From NCBI GenBank assembly GCA_000169995.1, contig AAZW01000030.1, positions 1-58,060 on the forward strand: a DNA stretch of 58,060 nt, written 5' to 3'. The notes beneath the pieces are model-generated. The model ran no database searches and was not told the DNA's origin. It saw only the letters and a program-made list of their open reading frames with translations. Source of the stretch: Vibrionales bacterium SWAT-3. Its GTDB lineage: Bacteria; Pseudomonadota; Gammaproteobacteria; Enterobacterales; Vibrionaceae. How positions within the stretch are numbered: position 1 is the stretch's first letter; every line of letters begins with the position of its first letter. Shown piece by piece: positions 44,382 through 53,665 of the stretch. Position numbers and translations under genes: made by a program.

Positions 44382-45581
44382 ATGGCTTCGCTACTTGGAA
44401 TTATTACTATTTTAGTTGCCGCTTGGTTACTATCTACGGACAGAAAAAATATTCCACTAAGAACAGTCTCTCTGGCTTTCTTACTACAAATCTCATTCGC
44501 GCTATTGGTTCTGTATGTACCAATGGGTAAAGAAGCGTTGAATGCAGCCACAGGTGCGGTATCTAGCTTGATCAACTACGGTCAAGAAGGGATTAACTTC
44601 CTATTTGGTGGCCTTACGAACAACGGTTTCGTTTTCGCGATTAATGTTCTGGGCATCATTATCTTTTTCTCTGCGCTTATCTCTGGTTTGTACCACATCG
44701 GTTTTATGCCAAAAGTGATCAACCTTATCGGTGGCGCGCTGCAGAAGTTCTTAGGTACAGGCCGTGCTGAATCACTGTCTGCGACAGCAAATATCTTCGT
44801 TGGCATGATTGAAGCACCATTGGTGGTTAAGCCTTACTTGAAACACATGACGGATTCACAACTGTTCGCAGTGATGGTATGTGGTTTGGCATCTGTTGCT
44901 GGTGGTACGCTTGTTGGTTATGCGTCACTAGGTGTAGACCTAAACTACCTGATTGCAGCGGCATTCATGTCTGCACCTGCAGGTCTGTTAATGGCTAAAA
45001 TTCTAGTCCCGGGCAGTGCTGACGATGTTCAAGAAAACATTGAGTCAGATGTTGAAATTCCACGAGCAACAAACGTAGTTGAGGCAATGGCAGATGGGGC
45101 TATGTCTGGACTTCGTATTGCCGTTGCGGTGGGTGCGACACTTCTTGCCTTTATCAGTGTGATTGCAATGCTGAATGGCTTGCTAGGTATTGTTGGTGGC
45201 TGGTTTGGCGTAAACCTAAGCTTCGAGCTTATCCTAGGCTATGTGTTCGCACCCGTTGCATGGCTGATCGGTGTGCCGTGGTCTGAGGCTATCGTTGCAG
45301 GCTCACTGATCGGTAACAAGATCGTTGTGAACGAGTTTGTCGCTTTCATCCAGTTAATGGACGCGAAAGAGGTACTTAGCGAGCATTCACAAGCGATCGT
45401 TACCTTCGCACTGTGTGGTTTTGCCAACATCTCTACCATGGCGATTCTTATCGGTGGCTTAGGTAGCTTGGTACCAGAGCGTCGCTCTTTCATCTCACAA
45501 TACGGCTTTAAAGCAATTTGTGCAGGTGTGTTTGCCAACCTAATGAGTGCAGCGATTGCTGGTGTGGTACTTTCTCTGTAG
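44382..45581 (+). CDS. nupC: NupC/CNT family nucleoside transporter
   Basis: A 399-aa concentrative nucleoside transporter that couples nucleoside uptake to ions. Conserved segments are GINFLFGGLTNNGFVFAINVL, FFSALISGLYHIGFMPKVI, FVGMIEAPLVVKPYL (substrate-binding region), ASVAGGTLVGYASLGVD and CGFANISTMAILIGGLG. About ten membrane segments are visible. I chose the ATG at 44382 over the TTG at 44373 because AGG lies 9-10 bases ahead of it. The vibrio CNT substrate is likely uridine-type nucleosides, by family. Confidence 0.92.
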   Translation: MASLLGIITILVAAWLLSTDRKNIPLRTVSLAFLLQISFALLVLYVPMGKEALNAATGAVSSLINYGQEGINFLFGGLTNNGFVFAINVLGIIIFFSALISGLYHIGFMPKVINLIGGALQKFLGTGRAESLSATANIFVGMIEAPLVVKPYLKHMTDSQLFAVMVCGLASVAGGTLVGYASLGVDLNYLIAAAFMSAPAGLLMAKILVPGSADDVQENIESDVEIPRATNVVEAMADGAMSGLRIAVAVGATLLAFISVIAMLNGLLGIVGGWFGVNLSFELILGYVFAPVAWLIGVPWSEAIVAGSLIGNKIVVNEFVAFIQLMDAKEVLSEHSQAIVTFALCGFANISTMAILIGGLGSLVPERRSFISQYGFKAICAGVFANLMSAAIAGVVLSL

Positions 45582-45609
45582 TTAGATGATAAGTACCGAG
45601 TGGATGAGT

Positions 45610-45715
45610 CAGTCACTTTATTTCCCCTATAGTAAAGTGACTGATTAATAACAATAATATTCGGTTAGCACGAAAAAGAGAGCCTATAGTTTAATGACGT
45701 AGGCTTTCTTATTTC
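45610..45715 (+). terminator. Two hairpins after nupC
   Basis: CAGTCACTTTA pairs with TAAAGTGACTG (45610-45643), then AAGAGAGCCTA pairs with TAGGCTTTCTT (45677-45712), the latter followed by ATTTC. The second is the likelier terminator. Confidence 0.6.
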
Positions 45716-45766
45716 AGCAAATAGGTTTGTATCACAGGGTGTGGCACAAATTATTTAGGGGCATAA

Positions 45767-47544
45767 ATGGATTTGTCGATTACTTCTTCTTTGGCGCTAA
45801 TTGGACTCTTGTCTTTAGCCTGTCAGCTTCTGGGCTGGCGTTTGCGTCTTCCCGCGATTCTTCCTCTTCTCATTGTAGGCCTGCTATTGGGCCCCGGTTT
45901 AAATGTCCTTAACCCAGATGCCATTTTTGGCGAAGTGCTATTTCCGCTGATTTCATTAGGTGTTGCCATCATTTTGTTTGAAGGTGCATTGACGCTTAAT
46001 TTCAAGGAGATCAGAGGCCATGGTCGCATGGTGACTCACCTAGTGAGTGTCGGCATGCTGATTACATGGGCGTGTATCGTGGTCGGTGCTTATTACTTTG
46101 TTAACTTTAGTTGGCCATTAGCAGCGCTATTTGGAGCCTTGGTAGTGGTGACGGGCCCGACAGTGATTGTGCCTATGCTGCGTAGTATTCAGCCCAAAGC
46201 TTCTCTTGGCAGCATTTTGCGCTGGGAAGGTATTGTGATTGACCCAATAGGCGCTCTGTTTGCGGTTCTGGTTTACGAATACATTGTCTCTTCAGCCGAG
46301 CCTACCGGTCACGTGTTGTCTGCGCTTGGGCTGACTTTGGCTATTGGTTTAAGCTTAGGGATCATCGGTGGCCATTTGATTGCCAAGATGCTGCAAGGGC
46401 ATTGGGTGCCACACTATTTGCGTAATGTGGCAGTGCTGACGTTAATGTTGGCGGCGTTCTCGTTTTCTAATGACTTGAGTGAAGAGTCGGGCTTGTTAAC
46501 CGTGACCATCATGGGGATCTGGCTTGCCAATGTGAAAGGCTTGGATATCGAAGACATCATCGAATTCAAGGAACTCTGACTGTGCTGCTCATTTCTGCGC
46601 TGTTTATTTTGTTAGCCAGTCGGCTCGATTCGGGCGCATTTCTGTCGATAGGTTGGGGCGGTATAGGGTTGTTAGCGGTGGTTATGCTGGTGGCTCGCCC
46701 GTTAAGTGTGTGGATCAGCGGGATCGGCACGGATCTTAGTTCTGCAGATAAATGGTTTTTGAGCTGGATGGCGCCGCGCGGGATCGTGGCTGCAGCGGTT
46801 TCTTCTCTGTTTGCGATCAAACTTCAAGAGAAGCAATTGATTGACGGGGCAGATCTGTTGGTGCCCATGGTGTTCTTGGTCATTATCGGCACGGTTGTTA
46901 TTCAGAGTTTAACCGCAAGTTGGTGGGCGAGAAGGCTAGGTGTCACTCAAGAGAAAGCGCAAGGGGTTATCTTCTTTGGTGCTACCTACTTCGCAAGGCA
47001 GTTTGCCAAGGTGCTCGCGACTCATAACATCAATAGTGTGCTTGCGGATACCAACTGGGAGAGCATTCGCTTGGCGCGCATGGATAGCTTGAATGTCTAC
47101 TTTGGTAACCCCGCTTCCAGTCATGCGGAAAACAATTTGGAACTGGATGGGATAGGGCGAGCGATGATTGTCTCGCCTTACCGTCAAACCAACCCGTTAG
47201 TCAGCATGCATTATCAAGACGAGTTTGGTGCCAACAAGGTATTTGAACTTGAGTCCCCAGAGAGCAAGCATGAAAGGCATCAAGTGAGCCGGGATGGCAA
47301 TCGAAGTCTATTTGAGGAAGGCGTAACCTATTCCAAGCTTAATTCGTTAATGGCTCAAGGCAGTCAAATTAAGAGTACAGGGTTAACAGAGGCATTTGAT
47401 TTGAATGAGTTTAATGCTTTGTATCCTAAAGCGATTTTACTTGGAGTTATCAATGGCGGTGATTTCCGTTTAATTACTCAAGGGGCTGACTTAGAAAAAC
47501 TCATATCAACGGAGTGTGAGATCATCAGTTTGTTGCCGCCGTAA
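45767..47544 (+). pseudogene. NhaP-type Na+/H+ antiporter with RCK-like C-terminus, one-base frameshift
   Basis: Monovalent cation:proton antiporter of the CPA1 type. The first frame (45767-46579) has the N-terminal membrane segments (RLPAILPLLIVGLLLGPG, VVVTGPTVIVPML, LRWEGIVIDPIGALFAVL with the key Asp) and ends at IEFKEL. The second frame (46582-47544) resumes at LLISALFILLASRLD and ends in a nucleotide-binding-like domain (GVIFFGATYFARQFAKVLA). At 46571-46576, adding one A to GAACTCTGAC (giving GAAACTCTGAC, reading FKETLTVLLIS) joins the halves into one protein of about 592 aa. It is either a real lesion or an indel in a short A run. Confidence 0.85.
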
Positions 47545-47595
47545 GATCTGGCAGAAAAAGGCGAGACTCCAGATAAGTAGTAAGTGTTCTTTATC

Positions 47596-47630
47596 AAAAA
47601 AGCCGCAACGTTTTTCACGTTGCGGCTTTC
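47596..47630. terminator. Bidirectional terminator between the antiporter gene and folD
   Basis: AAAGCCGCAACG and CGTTGCGGCTTT form a 12-bp stem; the T-rich run on the minus strand favours folD. Confidence 0.88.
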
Positions 47631-47656
47631 TCATTTAATTTATACTGCGTTACAGA

Positions 47657-48514
47657 TTACTTCGAGTGAAACTGCTCGCAAGCGATCATCGTATTTTCGA
47701 TTAAGCTCGCCACTGTCATTGGGCCAACACCACCCGGTACAGGTGTGATGAAGCTTGCGCTCTCTTTCGCGACATCGTATTCAACGTCACCGACTAGCTT
47801 GCCAGATTCTAAACGGTTGATACCAACATCGACCACAACTGCACCTTTCTTAATCCATGCACCAGGAATGAAGTTAGGCTTACCTACAGCAACCACAACA
47901 ACGTCTGCTTGACGTACGTGGCCTTCAAGGTCTTTGGTGAAACGGTGACATGTCGTCGTCGTACAACCCGCTAGAAGCAGTTCTAGAGTCATTGGACGGC
48001 CTACGATGTTTGAAGCGCCAACAACAACCGCGTGCTTGCCACGTAAATCGATGTTGTAACGGTCAAGCAGCGTGATGATACCTTTTGGCGTACAAGAGCG
48101 AAGCTTAGGCATACGCTGAGCCAAACGGCCGACATTGTATGGGTGGAAGCCATCAACGTCTTTCTCTGGTGTGATGCGCTCAAGAACGTGAGTGCTATCG
48201 ATACCAGCAGGTAGAGGCAGTTGAACCAGAATACCGTCGATCTCTGGATCTTGGTTCAATTGGTCTACTAGGTTTAACAGTTCATCTTCTGTTGCAGTGG
48301 CTGGCAAATCGTAAGATTTAGATACGAAGCCAACTTCTTCACACGCTTTACGCTTACTACCAACGTAAACCTGAGAAGCAGGGTCTTCACCCACTAAAAC
48401 AACCGCTAGGCCCGGAGCGCGTAATCCAGCTTCAGTACGAGCTTTTACACGTGCAGCAACTTCGGAGCGAACCGTTTGAGAAATTAGCTTTCCATCAATA
48501 TTTTGAGCAGTCAT
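47657..48514 (-). CDS. folD: Bifunctional methylenetetrahydrofolate dehydrogenase/cyclohydrolase
   Basis: Interconverts 5,10-methylene-THF and 10-formyl-THF using NADP. The 285-aa product shows YVGSKRKACEEVGF with the catalytic lysine near residue 54, ILVQLPLPAGID near 98, DVDGFHPYNVGRL, and the NADP-binding VVGASNIVGRP near 166. PVPGGVGPMTVASLIENT closes the protein. Folate one-carbon flow links it with purU at 30.6 kb. It is transcribed away from the tRNA-Arg gene. Confidence 0.96.
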   Translation of the reverse strand: MTAQNIDGKLISQTVRSEVAARVKARTEAGLRAPGLAVVLVGEDPASQVYVGSKRKACEEVGFVSKSYDLPATATEDELLNLVDQLNQDPEIDGILVQLPLPAGIDSTHVLERITPEKDVDGFHPYNVGRLAQRMPKLRSCTPKGIITLLDRYNIDLRGKHAVVVGASNIVGRPMTLELLLAGCTTTTCHRFTKDLEGHVRQADVVVVAVGKPNFIPGAWIKKGAVVVDVGINRLESGKLVGDVEYDVAKESASFITPVPGGVGPMTVASLIENTMIACEQFHSK

Positions 48515-48684
48515 GAATTTCCTTAGTATTGATATTCAAGTTAGTGGCTGATGTTTTTGGCGCATTATTCCAGAAAATCTTTTTGATTACCATCAAGCAA
48601 ACGATTGCTTTGCTCTATTTTCCAACACTTATATGTTTGTTGCCCTTTTTTTACTCACTTAGATCAGAATGTTACATAAAGCCG

Positions 48685-48712
48685 TTGCTTTAATGATTCG
48701 AATTCGTATAAT
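48685..48712 (+). promoter_or_regulatory. Promoter of tRNA-Arg
   Basis: TTGCTT (48685-48690) and a perfect TATAAT (48707-48712) are 16 bp apart, 14 bp ahead of the mature tRNA. The GC-rich stretch between -10 and +1 (TGTAGCGCGCC) is what stringently controlled stable-RNA promoters often show. Confidence 0.75.
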
Positions 48713-48725
48713 TCCTTCCTGTAGC

Positions 48726-48802
48726 GCGCCCTTAGCTCAGCTGGATAGAGCACGTCCCTTCTAAGGATGTGGTCGTAGGTTCGAATCCTACAGGGCGTGC
48801 CA
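48726..48802 (+). tRNA. argU: tRNA-Arg (anticodon UCU)
   Basis: A 77-base cloverleaf: acceptor GCGCCCT with AGGGCGT, D arm GCTC/GAGC, anticodon stem CGTCC/GGATG with loop CTTCTAA (anticodon TCT), T arm GTAGG-TTCGAAT-CCTAC, discriminator G and encoded CCA. It reads AGA codons. It is close in sequence to E. coli argU and lies near folD. tRNA-Arg genes of this kind are common integration sites, but no integrase or duplicated 3' end is seen here. Confidence 0.97.
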
Positions 48803-48812
48803 TTATTAAAAG

Positions 48813-48846
48813 AAACCCGATAGCTCTCTGAGTTGTCGGGTTTTTT
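48813..48846 (+). terminator. Terminator after tRNA-Arg
   Basis: AACCCGA and TCGGGTT form the stem base around a 15-base loop, followed by TTTT. Confidence 0.82.
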
Positions 48847-48879
48847 GCATTTTGGGGTTAGTTAAATTTTCTGTTTTTG

Positions 48880-49383
48880 TTAAGCCATCACGACCTCTGG
48901 AATGTATCTAAGGCCTAACATAGTACATCCATCTTCTAAATAACTGTCCGTCACCACATCGAAACCGAATTTACCATAGTAGTCTTTCAGGTGTGCTTGC
49001 GCTGAAATAAAAATAGAGCTTTCCGGGTAAATTTTTCGAGTCGTATCGAAGCTTACTTGCATGAGTTGGTTACCTACCTGCTTACCTCTGTACTCTTTTG
49101 CGACGATGACACGACCGATACATACATCATCGGCATCCGCGTTGATCAATGGGAGCACATCACAAGGGTATCCAAGTTTGGGAGCCATAATACGACTGTA
49201 AGCCACGAGACGCTCGTTATCATAGCCCATGACGTGATAGGTCTCGGGGTGGTTATCTTTGCCATCTAAATCGCTGTAGGGTGTATTCATGTCTACGATA
49301 AAAATGTCGACTCTTTCCCGCAAGAAATCATAGAGTTCATCAACCGTTAACTCCGCAAATTTTTTCACTCTCCACTCGATCAT
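48880..49383 (-). CDS. ElaA-type GNAT acetyltransferase
   Basis: A 167-aa GNAT-fold acyltransferase resembling ElaA. The N-terminus has the family pattern WRVKKFAELTVDELYDFLRERVDIFIVDMNTPYSDLDGKD. The acetyl-CoA-binding segment is IGRVIVAKEYRGKQVGNQLM near residue 93, and the end has SAQAHLKDYYGKFGF. The substrate is unknown. A GTG directly before the ATG is in frame, but AAGGAG lies seven bases from the ATG at 49383. It lies between tRNA-Arg and the IS-rich region. Confidence 0.87.
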   Translation of the reverse strand: MIEWRVKKFAELTVDELYDFLRERVDIFIVDMNTPYSDLDGKDNHPETYHVMGYDNERLVAYSRIMAPKLGYPCDVLPLINADADDVCIGRVIVAKEYRGKQVGNQLMQVSFDTTRKIYPESSIFISAQAHLKDYYGKFGFDVVTDSYLEDGCTMLGLRYIPEVVMA

Positions 49384-49474
49384 CACTTTTCTCCTTATTA
49401 TTTCGGGCTACAACATAGAGGCTATCTCTACCGAGTTCATTAACCTTTGTTAATCGATTACTATTTTTCATTCC

Positions 49475-49513
49475 AAAAAGGCCCAACTGCATCAACAATT
49501 GGGCCTTTATTTT
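49475..49513 (-). terminator. Terminator downstream of the DsbB-like gene
   Basis: AAAAAGGCCCAA and TTGGGCCTTT form a 10-bp stem; on the minus strand it ends in TTTTTGG. It would terminate the typA2-DUF5993-dsbB operon. Confidence 0.8.
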
Positions 49514-49936
49514 GCTATCTTGACCTGACGGTTTTAAAATAGTCAGTTATTTAAAGAGATCGGAAAACCAATAACTGATAGGGTCTGCTGGGCATTCATA
49601 TGGGCCACACTCTAAAAAAGTTGAAATAACATTTATCAGCACTGTAATAATTGCAATAATGCATACGCTTTTTCCAAATGTGGTCATTTGATATTCTTTT
49701 GTTTTACAATCATTATTCCAGAGCATAAGTAAGAGTGCTACTCCGAAAATTGTCATACCGAAAATAATAAAAGCCCAAGTATAATAATGCATGCCAAATA
49801 TTGCGCTACCATAACCAGGAGTACCAGGGATAACATGTAATGATATTTGACGAAGAGACGTAGCAGCACCAAATAGTGCACCAATCAAAACAATGCCATA
49901 ATGTCGTTGCTCAGCACCATAAACTACGTTCAACAT

Positions 49937-51170
49937 AAGGGCGCGAATATACTTTGTTAATCTGATGTAAAAAGAACTTTTTCCCTGTAATCTTTATTCC
50001 ATGCGGCTTGGTTCATCTTTCTTGGTACAGACAAGTTACCCTCTGATTTTCTAAATAGGTTCTGCACAAAGCGACGACAACAAGCCATATTCAACGCTGA
50101 ATCCCCAGCGTAAATTCGCTGCTCGTCTTCTTTGAAAATTACGTCCAACGCCCAGTGCTGCTGATTCTCAATATGCCAATGCTTTCTTGTTGCCTTTGAG
50201 GCTAACTCTAAAGATAAATGGTCTGTGCAAATATAGTACGAGGTTTCATAACTTCCTTTCCCTTTGACACTCCTATCTCTTACCACTGCAACAATGCTTT
50301 TTACGAGACACCACTTCTGTCTGAGTGCTTCGCTGAAGGCTGCAGGAAGCACGTAAACCTCACGAACCTATTTTCTACCATGCCCTTTCTCTTCCGTGAT
50401 GTATGATTCCTGTTTATCTTCAGGCAAAGCCCAATAGTCTTGGAATTGCACATCAATTTCTGCTAATAAACTTGGTTGATTCAGTTTAACTTGTACTAGG
50501 ATATCTCCACCTTTATCAACTACTTTATTCAGTGTTTCAACCTGACAATGCAGGGCATCAGCAGTTAATAAACATCCTTTGATATCTAAAGCGTCTAGCA
50601 TGTTTCTTATTGCTAGCAGCTCCATACCTTTGCCGTCACAAGGTTGGTGTGTGAGAGTCAAACCCTCGTCTACATCAAATGCCGAAACCATATAGAGGGG
50701 GTGCTGTTGTTTGCTTGCTTTTGCCCCTTTTAGAACCTTCCCATCAACACTGATTATAGGCTGAGCATGCTTCTCTCTGTGCAAATTGACCCAGCCCACC
50801 ATAGCTTCCAATAGCGTCTCTGGCACAACGGATCTCATGATCGCAGCTATATTATGTCGAGTGGGAAGACCATTTTCGTAGGGGAAATACTCACGTAACC
50901 ACTCGATATTTCCTTCACCGAAATCCTTAATCTCTGTCCATTTATTTTGACCACAAATCATGGCTGTTATGACCACGAAAGCGACTTCCATAACAGGATA
51001 AACTTGATTGATGTGCGAACGGGTATCTTTCACTTTTTTAAGTTGCTCAATGATAATCATGTGCGAATTTCTCATGTTTTTTTACTTCATGATCAGATCG
51101 TGATTATCTAAAAAAGTTCCCTGTAAAATAAATCCATTATTTTCAATGGTTAAAGTTCGATCCCGCCCTT
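49937..51170 (-). mobile_element. ISAs1-family insertion sequence, copy 1
   Basis: A 1234-bp element with ends AAGGGCG...CGCCCTT. Its imperfect 19-bp terminal repeats start AAGGGCGGGATCGAACTTT on one side and AAGGGCGCGAATATACTTT on the other. It is flanked by a 10-bp direct duplication, CGTTCAACAT, at 49927-49936 and 51171-51180, within the range for this family. Copy 2 (53666-54899) has the same length and is inverted relative to this one. It is inserted in the DsbB-like gene. Confidence 0.95.
49957..51075 (-). pseudogene. ISAs1 transposase copy 1, with internal stop
   Basis: The 372-codon frame equals the transposase of copy 2 except that codon 236, GAG in copy 2, is TAG here (50368-50370). 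The product would end after 235 residues, before the C-terminal part containing RKHWHIENQQHWALDVIF with the conserved catalytic glutamate region. This copy could move only if served by the intact transposase of copy 2 or by suppression. Confidence 0.92.
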
Positions 51171-51437
51171 CGTTCAACATAAAGCCAAACATCACCATTA
51201 CAAAACCTAAACGTTGTAGCAAGCAAAGTGGGCATGGTAATTCGTTCAAAGATACTTGTAAGACTGATCCCATGAATAAAACGATGGTAATACCGAGAAG
51301 ACCAAGTGTATTGAATATGGTTATTTTTTTAGTATTCATTGATTTTCCCCTTATAGTAAAATAGATAGGGTATCTGTTGCATGGTGATTAAACCAATATA
51401 AACTTATAATTAATGACATGATAAATATTACATAACC

Positions 51438-52785
51438 GGCTCTTCTCCGCTTAGATGAGCTTGATTTCCGGATAAATGGTAGAGTGAGTTTCTAGGATTG
51501 AGGTTTGTCTAATCTTCAATTTAAAGTAATCAGTATCCCTTACTCCTCGGGCTCTCCGTCTAAGAAGACCTATCGATACATTCCCTGCTTCCACTCGGGC
51601 ATTCGTCAGCTTATATTTTGCATAGTTGCAGATCCCAACTCTTCTCTCCCAAAGCGCGTCTGCAAAGTTGATGAGAGATAAGATCCTCGTCTTTTTAGCA
51701 AGCTGGCACCACGCATCAAGCGCTGCGATCATCAAGTCAAAATTACGTTCATCCCATAAGGCTTGAAGCTGCTCTTTGAGCATATAAATCGTACAAAGAG
51801 TCTTATTGCTTTCCAGTAAATCATCTAGCCTATCTGACTGCTTATCGCTTAATTTCGGCGCATTTTTGAGGAGTAAAAATAGCGTCCCTTTAAGCATTTT
51901 CTTCTCGTCATGTGTTCCTTTCCTAAACGCTTTATTACGCTCTTTCCTTATCAGAAGAGAGTAGTTCTGCATAACGTGAAACCGGTCAAAAACGATGTCT
52001 GCATTCGGAAGAGCGTTTCTCACTGCTGATTGGTAAGATTGCCCCATATCCATTGATACCGCTTGGATGCCGTCTCTCGTTTGCGGTGATAATTGTTCAA
52101 AAAAGTTGATGAGTACGTTTGAAGTCCGCCCATGGTCAACCCAAATAAGTTGTCCTGAAACGAGATCATAAACGACGGTCATATAATCATGGCCTTTAGC
52201 CCTGGCGACTTCATCAACGCCAATATGAACAAGGTTGGTCAACTTCTTAGGCTCTAAAGCAGGCAAGGTAGAGAGAAGGAATGCTTTATCGATATTTTTC
52301 ACGGTTTCCCAGCGTATGTCTAAATGCTTCGACACTGCGTGGATGCTCATATAGCGGCACAGTCCACTAATAAAGTGACAGAACCTCTTTGTATAACGAC
52401 TCCCCTTATCAACAAAATCAGCCTCTTCAATCAACCTTCGGCCGAGCCTATCCCTTGTCTGAGCCAATTCAATTTCTATAACGCAAGGGCGACCACTGAC
52501 AGGTAAATCCGACAGGCGACGGTGAACGTAGTGGTCGACGGTGCGCGGAGCTCCAGTCTCAGGATCAACAACTTTACAGCGTCTATCTCGCTTGCACTTG
52601 ACGAGTACTGAATGAGAGCTTTCTTCAAGCGTTACAGACTGTACGGATTGGCCTTTAAAGTTAAATAGAGCGGAAGATAATAACGACAAACTACAACACT
52701 GATATATAAGGTGGGAAGCGATTGTAAATCAATGTGTTAGCGGTTTTATTGTTAGTTTATAGACTCATCTAAGCGGAGAAGAGCC
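51438..52785 (-). mobile_element. ISL3-family insertion sequence
   Basis: A 1348-bp element bounded by perfect 22-bp inverted repeats starting GGCTCTTCTCCGC (51438-51459 and 52764-52785). The direct repeat CATAACC flanks it at 51431-51437 and 52786-52792. ISL3 elements normally make 8-bp duplications; here seven bases match, and removing seven restores the host frame. It is inserted in the small DUF5993-like gene. Confidence 0.92.
51451..52689 (-). CDS. ISL3 family transposase
   Basis: A 412-aa transposase, apparently intact. The N-terminal zinc-ribbon-like part has C-x5-C with RRLSDLPVSGRPC. The DDE-type core includes HIGVDEVARAKGHDYMTVV (first Asp), VSMDMGQSYQSAVRNALP (second Asp) and a helical region before AYCKLTNARVEAGN-like residues (YKLTNARVEAGNVSIG, the probable Glu). 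The start is a TTG with no clear ribosome site, not unusual for transposases. The stop lies inside the terminal repeat. Confidence 0.9.
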   Translation of the reverse strand: MSLLSSALFNFKGQSVQSVTLEESSHSVLVKCKRDRRCKVVDPETGAPRTVDHYVHRRLSDLPVSGRPCVIEIELAQTRDRLGRRLIEEADFVDKGSRYTKRFCHFISGLCRYMSIHAVSKHLDIRWETVKNIDKAFLLSTLPALEPKKLTNLVHIGVDEVARAKGHDYMTVVYDLVSGQLIWVDHGRTSNVLINFFEQLSPQTRDGIQAVSMDMGQSYQSAVRNALPNADIVFDRFHVMQNYSLLIRKERNKAFRKGTHDEKKMLKGTLFLLLKNAPKLSDKQSDRLDDLLESNKTLCTIYMLKEQLQALWDERNFDLMIAALDAWCQLAKKTRILSLINFADALWERRVGICNYAKYKLTNARVEAGNVSIGLLRRRARGVRDTDYFKLKIRQTSILETHSTIYPEIKLI

Positions 52786-53665
52786 CATAACCTAATTTCT
52801 TTTTACGTGTAAATATACTGATTACCGATATTAATAGTAATAAGAAAATAAAACTCATCATAAAACTATCCTTACATATTGTTTAATTACGTTTTGCTAG
52901 TCTAATATTTAGAGGAGTGACTTCGATTAATTCGTCATCGTTAATCCAAGTCATTGCTTGTTCTAAGCTCATTGCGAAAGTGGCTTTCATTGCATAGTTT
53001 TTATCTGCAGTGGTTCTCCAAACTCTGGCTAGTTGTTTGCCCTGTCTGCAATTAACATAAAGGTCTGATGGTGTTATGGCCGCACCGATTATTTGTCCTT
53101 TATATACTTGTTCACCGTGCGTAATCATCATTCTACCTCGATCCCGAAGGTGAGCTAACGCATGGTTTAATGCCTTACCTGTTCCATTTGAAACCATTAC
53201 GCTTCCGATCCTCTGCCCAACGTTCTCGCTACTCTTATTGCCGAATCCGTCCTCTTCAAAATGAAATGATGCAGTACCTCCTGAGAGGTTATTCAGGCAA
53301 TGCCTCAACCCAAGCATTCCTCTTAATGACCCTCTAAAAACTAAGTTACTTTGATCATCGCCTGCTGTTTCACTTGATATAAGAGTGGCTTCTCTGTTCG
53401 TTAACTCATAGATTATGTCACTGATATTTTTGTTATAGCAGGTGATAAAACACTTATTATATGGTTCGTGGTGATTTTTATTCATTTCATTATTTATTAC
53501 TTTAGGTCTTGAAATACAAAATTCTGAGCCCTCTCTCCTCATCTTTTCAATTAAAACACCAAGGTGTAATTCACCTCTTCCGGAAACGTCGATACATCCA
53601 GCATCATTGGATGGTTTTATTTTCAAAGCAACATCATGTGTTGCTTCAAGCCTTAACCTTTCTGT

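Larger units (their letters stand above)
49547..51339 (-). pseudogene. DsbB-like disulfide bond formation protein, interrupted by ISAs1 copy 1
   Basis: Deleting the IS (49937-51170) and one copy of its 10-bp target duplication rejoins an intact 182-aa frame, MVMFGFMLNVVYGAEQRHYG across the joint. The protein has four membrane segments, CPLC at residues 36-39 (the quinone-side pair of DsbB) and a second pair C163/C168 in ECGPYEC, as in DsbB, which re-oxidises a DsbA partner with quinone. It is followed by a terminator. The start follows AAGGGGAAAATCA. The IS cuts after residue 53, so only the first pair remains attached to the promoter side. Confidence 0.88.
51351..52861 (-). pseudogene. DUF5993-like 51-aa membrane peptide, interrupted by an ISL3-type element
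   Basis: Removing 51438-52785 and one CATAACC duplication rejoins fragments 52861-52793 and 51437-51351 into an exact 156-bp frame. It encodes 51 aa: MMSFIFLLLLISVISIF, then TRKKKLGYVIF, then a second membrane segment and YWFNHHATDTLSILL. Two short hydrophobic helices with a basic loop between and the W-F-x-HHATD end resemble DUF5993, a small family found next to DsbB-like genes. AAGGATAG precedes the ATG. The gap to the DsbB-like gene is 11 bp and to the typA-like gene 21 bp. The break falls after residue 23. Confidence 0.82.

Noticed and set aside
46571..46582. Programmed frameshift joining the two antiporter halves
   Set aside because: No slippery heptamer, pseudoknot or Shine-Dalgarno-like stimulator is seen at the joint; a one-base loss in an A run is simpler.
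48726..49547. Genomic island integrated at tRNA-Arg
   Set aside because: tRNA-Arg genes are common attachment sites, but there is no integrase and no duplicated tRNA 3' end between the tRNA and aroC.
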